Assembly (NCBI RefSeq): GCF_001544535.1
Contig: NZ_FCON02000006.1
Location: 1-64,000 of the forward strand
DNA length: 64,000 nt
Direction: 5' to 3'
Source: Caballeronia choica
GTDB lineage: Bacteria; Pseudomonadota; Gammaproteobacteria; Burkholderiales; Burkholderiaceae
Shown in pieces: positions 19,301 to 25,500 of the stretch. Under the pieces are notes generated by a model, which saw nothing but the letters and a program-made list of their open reading frames with translations, made no database searches and was not told where the DNA came from. Made by a program: the position numbers and the translations under genes. Position 1 is the stretch's first letter; the number at the start of each line of letters is the position of its first letter.

Positions 19301-21736
19301 CATGCTGAACGTGATGTTCGCGTTGATGGGAATGGGTGTCGCTACGGCTGCACTCAGCGTGACTACGGTCTTGCCGCCCGCGGGGACGGCTGACACGACG
19401 ACAGTGCCCGCCGGAATGCCCGGAGCGCTCACGAGCATGCCGGCTGCGAGCTGCGGGCTCGGGGCGAAATCGAGCGTGGTGCCGCCAACCGGGGCGCCCG
19501 AGGTCGTGACGAGAACGAATGACGCAGTCGGTCCACCGCCGCCGATCACCAGGAACGATTGCGCGCGGCGCATGAATGCGTCGATGCGCGCCTGGATGTT
19601 GCCAGTTCCCGGCGGCAGCCACGTGGGATTCGTCTGGAAGAACTTGATCCACTGTGCACGCGTCACGGCCGCCAGCGCTTCGATTGACGGCGTCGGCTGC
19701 AGCAGATTGGCAATGATCAACTCGCCGAGCGCCGTGTTGAACGGCGCGGGCACGATGAACCCTTCGGTCAGCGCCGACAGGACCAGGTTGAGATAGGCCT
19801 CCGGCAGTGTGCTCCTGGCTCCAGGCCAGAACTTCGCGGCATCGTCCTCTGGCAAATACGCCTGACTGCTTGGCGTCCCCGTTGTGCTCGGCGGAAACGC
19901 AAGCCAGGATTTGACGAGCGTGACGAGTTTCGCGGAATACGGCGGAACGAAATAGATCGTGCTGCCGGCCGCAATATCACCCAGCAGCGGGGAGGTGAGC
20001 GTGACGGCCGTCGGCGTGAGCGCAGCGATCGTCGTGTTGACCGGAAGGTTGATCCCACTGACCAACATTCCCGCTTTCAGGCCATCGGTGGAAGCGAATG
20101 GCAACGCCGTGCCCGAAGGCGCATCGCTCGCCGTCTGGATCCTGCGTGCGCCGAGCGGCGCGAGCGGCGTGCTCGACGAAGTCGGAATGCCGAGCGCAGC
20201 GATTCGCCGCGCGGCTTGCGCAGCATTGATGGCCTCGAGCGGCAGCGCGACAAACTTTTCCGAGTCGGTGATCGTGCCCGCTTCGATTGAGGTGGTCAGC
20301 TCAGACAGCAGACGCTCGATGTGATCGCCGCTGGCGAGTTGAAAGCGCTTGTCCGCGCGAATCTGCAGCGGCAGCATCGCGCCCAGGCCGTAGAAATAGG
20401 CGGCGGGAATACCGAAGTTCGACGGCGAATTCACCGAGTCGACGCCCGTGAGAAGGAGCTGGTGGCCGCTGACGGGTCCGCCACCCGCGGCGGCCGAGTT
20501 CGCAGGAAGCTCGAGCATCGCCTGCGTGGATGTCAGCGAGCGCTGTTCGCAAGCGATGGCCGCAGAAAGCGCATACACGAAGCCGGTGAGCCGATCCGCC
20601 GCCGTGTCGGCCAGAGCGTAGTAGCTCATCAGCAAGGCTTCGAACTGTTGCCGATCGGCTTCGTGCTGGTTGGGCGTCGTGCCGCTCAGCATCGGTCCCG
20701 CATTCGGCGGATTGCTGTATAGCTGGCCCACCGAATCCGGCGGTTGCGGTGGCGGTGGCTGCTGGCTCCAGACGATTTCTCGCGCGATGTTGCGGCATTG
20801 CTCGGCCGACAGGGCGCCAAGATTCGGTTTGAAGGTAATGTTCGTGCTGGACGGCACGCCCGGCGGTACGACTTCCTGACTCAGCGTGACGAGCCCGCTC
20901 GCATCGATCGAGAGGACGGTGGTGCGCGTAGCAATGCCGGCGGCGGCGGACACGCTCATCCCGGGCGCGATTCCCAACGTACCCGCAGGAAGTTTCAGCG
21001 TCGAAGAGCCTGCCACGGCGGCAGCCGTCGTGGCGACGCCCGGTGACAGACCGGGATCCAGCGCGAGAATCTGCTCGACTGCGGCCCGCAAGTCATCGAA
21101 CGGCGGTGGTGTTCCGTCCGTGGGAAGAGAGAACGAAAAGGGATTGGCGGAACCCGGTGCCGCCGGCAAATGCAGGTACGCGCCAGGCGAAAGCTCCATC
21201 CACGGATCGACTTGCGGATGGATATCAGTAGACGATGGAGTCCACGTGTTCAAGTCGAGCGTGGGCCCGGCGCTCAGTTGCACGTCGTAGTAGAGCTGGC
21301 TGACCGGCACCGGTGTCGCGCCTGCGCCGCTTCCCCATTGTGCGACCAGTCGCAGATTCTCGATCTTCGCCCCCGCGGGAATTTCGATGATTGCGGTGGC
21401 CGCCGCGTCGAGCTGGAAAAAGGCGGAGTCGTTCGGCGGAACCGACCCATCCACGTCGTAGTGCTGAACGATGCCGCTGGTGGGCGAAGCCGGAAGGTAT
21501 TTTGGCGCTTTGAGCACCGTCGGCAGGAGGACGGAGAAGTCCAACGGCGAAGGAACGGCGGACGCCTTCACGTACTTCGCGGTGCCTAGATTGCGCCCGA
21601 CGCTGGGATCGCTGAAGGACAATTCGAAGGCCGTGATCTGCAGCGGACCGAGTGCCGGATTCAGGTGGTGGTCTCTGAACGTTGCCGGGTCTAGCGGCTG
21701 CGGCGGGATGATTCGAATGACGATCAGGCTCGACAT
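10310..21736 (-). CDS. Giant TcA subunit of a Tc (ABC) toxin complex
   Basis: A 3808-residue TcA protein, far longer than the roughly 2500 residues usual in the family; TcA pentamers bind cells and inject the TcB-TcC cargo through a channel. Domains in order: an unassigned N-terminal region of about 240 residues; a VRP1-like region near 970-1130 (PIAYLSELLELS, LPLIDIVNENLEFM); an ABC-toxin N segment near 2405-2535 (RGRNALVTYL, YKENWIDW); a neuraminidase-like region near 2665 (DEYFFWLIPAEIYE); a helical pore region near 3140-3380; and the TcB-binding domain near 3380-3625 (EKAYLDENVREYELTK, FPGHYMRRIKNVSLTIPCVT). Extra features are four related beta modules, an Asp/Asn/Gly-rich stretch near 2897-2930, and Cys clusters near 2655, 3505 and 3695-3716. 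GGGAGA lies 7 bases before the ATG. It is last in the toxin operon. Confidence 0.9.
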   Translation of the reverse strand: MSSLIVIRIIPPQPLDPATFRDHHLNPALGPLQITAFELSFSDPSVGRNLGTAKYVKASAVPSPLDFSVLLPTVLKAPKYLPASPTSGIVQHYDVDGSVPPNDSAFFQLDAAATAIIEIPAGAKIENLRLVAQWGSGAGATPVPVSQLYYDVQLSAGPTLDLNTWTPSSTDIHPQVDPWMELSPGAYLHLPAAPGSANPFSFSLPTDGTPPPFDDLRAAVEQILALDPGLSPGVATTAAAVAGSSTLKLPAGTLGIAPGMSVSAAAGIATRTTVLSIDASGLVTLSQEVVPPGVPSSTNITFKPNLGALSAEQCRNIAREIVWSQQPPPPQPPDSVGQLYSNPPNAGPMLSGTTPNQHEADRQQFEALLMSYYALADTAADRLTGFVYALSAAIACEQRSLTSTQAMLELPANSAAAGGGPVSGHQLLLTGVDSVNSPSNFGIPAAYFYGLGAMLPLQIRADKRFQLASGDHIERLLSELTTSIEAGTITDSEKFVALPLEAINAAQAARRIAALGIPTSSSTPLAPLGARRIQTASDAPSGTALPFASTDGLKAGMLVSGINLPVNTTIAALTPTAVTLTSPLLGDIAAGSTIYFVPPYSAKLVTLVKSWLAFPPSTTGTPSSQAYLPEDDAAKFWPGARSTLPEAYLNLVLSALTEGFIVPAPFNTALGELIIANLLQPTPSIEALAAVTRAQWIKFFQTNPTWLPPGTGNIQARIDAFMRRAQSFLVIGGGGPTASFVLVTTSGAPVGGTTLDFAPSPQLAAGMLVSAPGIPAGTVVVSAVPAGGKTVVTLSAAVATPIPINANITFSMNVSTGNAPDLPQLSAPTQDWLTLCLGSYGAFTLGTGFDPVKLRAAAATVFTDDARAQEWVCDALTTLDALYQVMKPVPLPAPGTPAFEFSVIEALYARGFTSAQSITAISSDQFQQALTGTVAFDLAAQIYASASAIAPPAPAAGAPGGFVPVNADGALTNCVPSPCASPLGPIAYLSELLELSALSTCDAPIASSLSVPTNADTPAGQTLPFASTAGLISGMSVSGPSIPNGTVVSSVTPTSVTLGVAVSANVPNGSMITFSAPTLQVALSQRRGPLGELSASCANLETPLPLIDIVNENLEFMGASAVPMNGTVYDTSADKLAGHLLCRDEPCPPDECAPFCHEPARIFGALPEYSTPATPVAANGSVEPAVFNILKKDFSACHLPYSQALDVSRTYLRHFGSCRVEEMRTFRKCITEFVLDPAKEPAGFQDHLWRFPVRIDIAAEYLGITPEEYAALFHGTETPLCGPRAEPSPDPNGLRDPVLPGPNDQVNPNNPRANPNQIVVRDQNLGPPVWALYGFAERGDNDNWIDVVTSVPEFLARTCLSYCEFHELWKSGFVKFANRGRRDGVFPECEPCCFDDMVLLFPEQQRGRAGALMQLIVFIRLWRKLKESCCFCYSFAQIRDICNVLHLFDGSGAINPEFIRQLAAFQMLRDQFCLDLFDKSEKPAATAVDAERTHLLALWAGPTATKWGWAVRQLCERVLHHAKLHYRCEHHRPDVVEWILSKLDPLSRLAGFDPASATDNWHALPTHALRFAEILAKLSASKFTLAEVLYFFTVDDQHCGDIFPLQDECEAGELPLALPADECGFSLWDLRRKLLGTPAPELAPDSNWRISVAVDSTLPADGCAPFEEPRKAVHVETTIFEECTDDWDWQRVSKILTAELGFALDDVLDLGRHLFPQLLKKSGFVVDATRFIASLPAAKTTAAMWSANADGPLQYDAAAEKLWTHIPLADDSLTSQLVRLNALNADEQTAVQDLYFQPRALLALFAVLFPDFARAERHLIEARDECERWDYFRRHVAQCHQRCRIIACHLAAHVAAVTRQPCPEGEAVALLILRELLGDENAATTDWESDDGTEPAVTWTPRPNGSGFAALLGLLGTGLVTEYKADGGGLAWRNVTGALDGFGPQHDRVNAPIPTVLPSLGATITPAQSKYVSVRNGFLVKNAGGAMLGGAQGFEATWSGALLVDEEGQYEFWAGAPTPGHEKPDCGAIDRFKWRVTLKRGSRTWVLLSHRWPAEDERHTACRHLKRGAYEITVELVRPAFEFATENQVHALLAGLEVKYAGPDSCGECIPIPRRQLFTMLKDAPLSQGIATQSASATLFLQRYYTSSFRDIRRTYQRAFKALLFAHRFALSAERNCHGTSELSYLLEEKERFAGASYFGPAGAFVRHAANFDFNFLPLLDDYHPPAADSRTKPSAKRTQAMFDWWERTFDYTFARDDVRCRRHHELWHLFAEARATNPADPAPLMDHLGADSRFWKLELRYLQSQGAPPYAVSSDDLKDDRWTVRAWHADRWLAALDEHFAAKDITMARPDLWASDDPSALLPGATQTGNANLSAFLCDGCLEHGDPRRYDDLRRLNDGLRQRGRNALVTYLCHSNRVALPWAPGQFATQARELGELLLLDVEAGVCEKATRIEEAISAAQCFIRRARLLLEPGWIVTREFAELWDRQFATLSLWQACKRRQLYKENWIDWSDLKKAQGIEAFRFLEDKLRSAKLTAAVHGGTEWWPDARLPAPEPPALQRRELSSIHALDAPREGLILLGTPERDARPSWLAAVHGEVRRNPALASPDSKPLPLWMEAAIKVGTKFLRVAAAGVPPASSAFEPHTRSGAEDCVTCCQECGCSHPALVDEYFFWLIPAEIYEPPAPAPLSGAPGAGTTTDYQNGFQDDYYDAVQQQSAVWHDVDKVPRLLDWPSKPAVRLAWCRIHNGEFQQSRRSIRALQVDLNVASDLVFLGRTADSLTFSVPSGIAPAGYLDPAQPGFRFNLAQDDVSVLPQLLIPNPAAVPAFLGSAKLPAYPWMLFVTPGASLFPLSPFAPALAVAQALRAHCRFEAALAWYRSAFNPLVNDCTWIDCHPDDDGQDGGNNDGNPGDGNDGGGNNAGDNADGNDPRLHAIRGLVPREACCDSTDISCDQGRTRSILLHYLETLIEWGDAVRRHRHSAEAEQDALTIFESAAKILGRMPRTVMLPDPISVPKVSAFVPQFPPLNPRLLNVYEVVRDRLESIRACSNDRRLRDGRRKVEADYFGDSPLREGWRNSVTPCDEETEWCFLRSPYRFSFLIQKAYEYASRVQELGNALLSAFEKGDAEFLASLRAGQEREVLILGLESRKNAWRDVDWQIESLQKTKAMSQANLQYVADLKRHGLISGEILYGSFTIASTLLRTGGNAIEAISGAMSSAGNFFAGVAGFGGTPLIYYQLPIGQPLAGGFASAARVLVALSDIASTTAGLELTQSGWDRRLAEWTHQIDVLAIEIQQIDRQILGAQRRRDQTLNDLNIQQRQLEHSTEVQNFLRDKFTAHDLYLYLQKETAALHSRTYELALAAARQAQYAFNVERGHSSRKFIPECEWDSLHEGLMAGERLSAALRQMEKAYLDENVREYELTKQISLRLHFPAAFLQLRTTGRCEIEIPEWMFDMNFPGHYMRRIKNVSLTIPCVTGPYTGVHCRLTLLGSTTRVDPRLSTPPHECCCPKGCCDSCDDADRLAHEYATCPDDPRIVRQFGAREAVATSTGQNDAGLFTLDFNDQRYLPFEYAGAASRWRIELPRENNYFDTSTQTDCIMRLGIMSREGGPLLRRAAEAAARGRLPGDGWRLIDVRHELPDAWQRFKGRAEHDPNGRRIDLRLDRRMFPFVPDGREIVIGGMAILLGKPAHSHHHTDCGCDCEGSHGCPCPEHRECAREVVEFHHGDKECSEGIRVECLANEAWPEFYFGTVKARIGPIGARHRHADAQLRFDGCEKDPEQLFLLCRYAPISTSTCGCNSYEQQSAPP
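18508..18690 (-). repeat. Beta module 4 of 4 in TcA, inserted inside the VRP1 region (residues about 1015-1076)
   Basis: AGQTLPFASTAGLISGMSVS, then IPNGTVVSSVTPTSVTL and GSMITF. It interrupts what in other TcA proteins is a near-continuous stretch: PIAYLSELLELS lies just before it and RRGPLGELSASC just after. Confidence 0.75.
19305..19510 (-). repeat. Beta module 3 of 4 in TcA (residues about 742-810)
   Basis: GGTTLDFAPSPQLAAGMLVS, then GIPAGTVVVSAVP, TVVTLSAAV and NANITF. Same module, with a slightly longer centre. Confidence 0.7.
19945..20125 (-). repeat. Beta module 2 of 4 in TcA (residues about 537-597)
   Basis: PSGTALPFASTDGLKAGMLV, then SGINLPVNTTI, LTPTAVTLTSPL and GSTIYF. It aligns almost position by position with module 4 (AGQTLPFASTAGL, GMSVSG, PTSVTL, GSMITF). 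Confidence 0.75.
20830..21015 (-). repeat. Beta module 1 of 4 in TcA (residues about 241-302)
   Basis: Pattern: small/Thr-rich start (GSSTLKLPAG), a G-I-x-x-G-M-x-V-S core, TTVLSI, VTLSQ, and a final NITF. It has the same order of elements as the three modules downstream, but a more divergent centre. Confidence 0.6.
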
Positions 21737-21775
21737 CTGGGTTCTCCCTGCGTGCTTCGTTTCGCGTGGATCGGG

Positions 21776-22204
21776 TCAGCGTTTCTTGCTTCTCTTCGGC
21801 GGTGCGGGTGTCGTCGATTCCGTCGGACGTTCTCGCGTGTCCGATCTCGTGGCTGGACTTCGTTCGGGTGGATCGAGCGCATCGTGTTCGTCCGCTGACG
21901 GCGCTGGCATGCTCGTCGCGATGAGCACACCTGCGATCTGCGCAAACGGAACGAACACGGCCGGGTTCATTTTTGCGAGCTCGCGGCTTTCGTCTCGCAA
22001 CAACCGGTCAGTCAATGCGTCCGACTGCAGCCACAGGCCGTTCATCTCTGCGCCGAGCAGCGTGTATGGCCGTCCGGTGCCGTCCTCGAACAGGGCGGGA
22101 ATGGAAACGAGGACAGTCTTGTTCAAGTAGCGGGATAGGGTGGGAACCATTGCTTTTTTCTGGTCAGTGGTGTTTGGGAAACCGGACTCATCAGCGTGCA
22201 ACAC
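21776..22204 (-). CDS. Small unknown protein between the TcB-C and TcA genes
   Basis: A 142-residue protein I cannot assign. Start: GTG at 22204, with GGAG 7 bases upstream; the stop of the TcB-C gene is only 12 bases away, and TcA begins 39 bases after this gene ends, so the three are one operon. The first half is compact and beta-rich (TVLVSIPALFEDGTGRPYTL, then LGAEMNGLWLQSD), a pattern reminiscent of a small barrel, followed by FVPFAQIAGVLIAT. The last 45 residues are polar, Pro/Glu/Arg-rich, ending PPKRSKKR, and probably disordered. Possible roles are immunity to the TcC tip, chaperone or assembly factor; none is shown by the sequence. Confidence 0.6.
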   Translation of the reverse strand: MLHADESGFPNTTDQKKAMVPTLSRYLNKTVLVSIPALFEDGTGRPYTLLGAEMNGLWLQSDALTDRLLRDESRELAKMNPAVFVPFAQIAGVLIATSMPAPSADEHDALDPPERSPATRSDTRERPTESTTPAPPKRSKKR

Positions 22205-22216
22205 ATCTCTTCTCCA

Positions 22217-22549
22217 TCATTGCTGTTGGGTTCCCCAATTCTTCGTAAAATTGCGGCAACCTTCGTTGCAGACGATGCTGTTACCTTCTGTTCCGCGACT
22301 AATCGCCCACTCCAGTACTTTTGCTTTGTTCTTTTCGCGGAAGACTTCCAATTCCCCTTCAGCGTGCATTTTTGAGCCCGGATCACTGGCCTCAAGCGGC
22401 TGATAGCCAAGCTTCTCTGCCATTGCTTTTTGTTCCGGACGCCAACCTCCGCCCTCATTCGGCACTGCGACTTTGATGACTTCTCCGCCAGGTAGCTCTA
22501 CCTTCGCTGTTAAAAGTGTCTGTCCGCCTCTATATTGATCAACACCATG
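22217..22549 (-). other. Deaminase-like toxic tip domain of the TcB-TcC fusion
   Basis: Residues 2437-2546. Elements in order fit the cytidine-deaminase-like toxin fold: two beta strands (TLLTAKVELPGGEVIKVAV), a Gly-rich turn, an amphipathic helix ending KLGYQPLE, the zinc motif MHAEGELEVF (His2498, Glu2500), and a second motif with Cys2530 and Cys2534. The HAEG-x5-FREKN stretch resembles the HVEG-x5-FMREN of the double-stranded-DNA deaminase DddA from memory. Oddities: Cys-x3-Cys instead of the usual Cys-x2-Cys, and only 12 residues after the last Cys. Known members of this toxin superfamily deaminate nucleic-acid bases; the substrate here is inferred only as far as that. Confidence 0.6.
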
Positions 22550-25500
22550 GATAAGACCAGCATCGGCTTTTAGGGGTGCCGTCTTTGGCCCGGCCGGCGG
22601 CCGGGCAGCTGAATCGGCAGGGAGTTCCGGCGCCGGCTTTGCGGGAGAAACCGCTTGCGGTCTTGACTCCGGCGGCACAAATTTCGGGCTATTCTTCTCA
22701 ATTGGCTTCGAAAACAATTTGCCTTGTTTAACAGCGTGCCCAAGCGTGATCACGTCGGCCGCTACCAGCACCGCAGTCTCGGTGAACGTCAGACCCGCAT
22801 CAACGTAATGCCCGGCAGCATCAAGTTTGCTCTTGGATGCTTCTGCTTTTGCCACCGATGCCGCGGCCTCTCGGGCACTACTACGCACAGCGGCAACCGT
22901 CCCGACGACAGGGATATTCGAAATAATGAGCTGGTCCGCGTTTTGTTCCAGCTCTTTATTTCCTGCGTCTGAACCCTTCTTGATGTAGGTGGCGATGTTG
23001 TCGCCAATCGCCTTGCTGAGACTGCGCGCGCCAATTGTCGTTGGACCACCCATGATGGCGAGGAAGCGGCCAGCCCGGTCAAGATTCTTGTTAAGGGTGT
23101 CTTCGTCATCGCGGCCATCAGGATCTCGATACCGCACAGGATCGCCGTGCGTGTACTGATAAGCGTTCACACCCGCCTCAAGCCCTAACGGATCGCATGC
23201 CGTCCAACGTGCCAGCCACGGCGCGTAGTAACGCGCGTCGTGATAAGTGAATCCATTCTCGTCGTCGCGCTCCTTGCCCGTGTAGCGATAGCGCTTCTGC
23301 TTTACCTCGCTCGCGCTGCGGCCGGTCTGGAACGTTGTGCTGCCGTACGGCGAATACTCTTCGTAGGAAATGATGCTGGCGGCCTCATCCAGCTCCATGC
23401 TGGCGGAGCCAAGGTGGTTGGCGAGCTGGAAGCGCAGCAGCGGCGCAATCGAGAGCAGAGGGTGGTCGCGTTCCAGAGTCAAGGTTTCCACGATCGCCAC
23501 GCGTTGCTGCTCGTCCATCACGTGCAATGTGTCGCGTTCCAGTTCAAGCGTCTCGCCGTCGGCCCCGAACTCGTGGAAGCGCTCGAACCCGCCCACATAA
23601 AGCCGCTCGTTCTTGCGGCTGCCGTTGGCGCGCTCAGTCACTTTGCGCACGCGTTTGCCGCCAGCGTCGTAGACGTAATAGGTGGTCTCCGGCACGCCGC
23701 AATTGACCACCTGACGCCCACTACCGGCGAGACGATCCTTGAAATCCCATCGCATCACTGGCAGATGCGGCATCTGGACGATATTGCCATGCGCATCGTG
23801 AAGGTAGCGCTCGGGTGGCGAACCGCTTTCGGCGCCGAGTTGCGTGTGGCTCAGCCGGTTGCCGCGTTGCTGCGGCTCGACCAGACTTGCCTCTTCGTAG
23901 GCGTAGTGCCGGGTCCAGTTATTGTGGGGCGCGCGGTGAGCGGCACGCAGAAAGTTCCCCACGGGGTCGTACTCGTAGCTCTCCGAATAGGCGTCCAGTG
24001 ATTGCAGACTGCCCTGTGCCGAGGCTCCGGCAAACGGATAGTCCCGATAGTTGTCATCCGCCGGTGCCGGTCGGAACGCCGACTGAAGCACATGCTCGCG
24101 GCCGGTTGCCGCCGTCAGCCGATAAAGCGAGTCATAGGTGTATCGGCAGGTCGCGTCGACCCGCTGGTTGTCGTGAAAGACTGTCCGCAGTGCGCGATTG
24201 ACGATCTGCGTGATGTTGCCGACCGGGTCGTAGTGATAGTGCAGATCTTGAATGCACGCCGCGTCGCCGAAGATCTCGGCGGCGCGCGCATCGCGATCGG
24301 GGGGGCGCGTGGTTCGAAGCCGCGCCAGCCGGAAGGTCGCCGGGTCGTACTCGAACGAGGTTGTGACGCCGTTGGCATAGTCGACACGGTTACGCTGCGC
24401 ACGCGAGTTGTAGTCGATGTTTCGGACGAAAGGCGTCCAGGCCGGTGGCGCCTTGCAATGCGCCGCGCGCAACGCCACATCGATCCGCTCGATCAGGCCG
24501 GCGTCGTTATATGCCGGACGATAGATGCTGCCGTCGGGGGTGCTGCTGGTCACCGGTCGATTCAGAGCGTCGTACGCGGTGCACCCTTCGAATCGGCGTG
24601 ATTCGAGCGTAGGCGTCTTCGACCAGTCCGGCGCGCTTCGATAGTCACGGGCGAACTGGCGCGACGTCCGGAGGACGTTGCCTTTGAAGTCATACAGGTC
24701 GGCCGTCGTCACGCCCGCCGTATCGAAATGTCGGAAGACCCGGCCGCGCAGATTCGCAGCGCGCTGGCGATGCTCCGTCAACCCGCTGTCCGGCTCGTCG
24801 CCATAGATCGTTCTCTCGAACAGCATCTCGCAGGCGTTCGCGCCGCCATTGCGCTCATACGGATCGCCGCCCTGCACGAACTGCCGAACCGGGCGGCGAA
24901 GCGGGTCGTACTCGGTGCGGAACATGAAGAGCCGGCTGTTCCACCCACGAATCGGCTTGGCTGAGATGTCGTTGAGCGTCCACCGCTCGCCCGCCTCCAT
25001 GCTGGACTGATGCACGCGTCGACCGGCCATGTCGTAGTCGTAACGCATCACACACCGACCGAGCGTGTCGATCACCTCTCGCGAATTGCCTTCGACGTCG
25101 AGCGCGGCCCGCGTGGCGTACTTGCGGGGCCTGCCGGCGTCGTCGACGCCGTTGTCCACGACCGTGAGGACCGATCGCCCGAGCGAGTCGAAGTGGACGA
25201 CGCTCGGTGTGCCGGCGTGGCGAGCGGCGCCCAGCGCGGCGGTCTTTTCGCCTTCACCGAGTGCACCGGTGACGCGTGGGCCATACCACGTGGGAAGATA
25301 GTCCGGATCGGGGAGCCGCGAGACCAACTCGCCGACGTCGGGATCGGTCTTCGGGTTCAGGCGCACCGTATCGTTCGCGTCCCAATTGAGCTGCTGCCAG
25401 GGATCGAACACGACTTTCTCGAAGGTGTGATCCGGATGCAGCGTGGCGACCACGCGACCCAGCGGGTCGTACAACAGGATCGGGCTCACGCCCTCCACCG

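Noticed and set aside
18508-21015. The four TcA modules as a CRISPR array or DNA tandem repeat
   Set aside because: The similarity is at protein level, copies are unequally spaced, and they lie inside an open coding frame.
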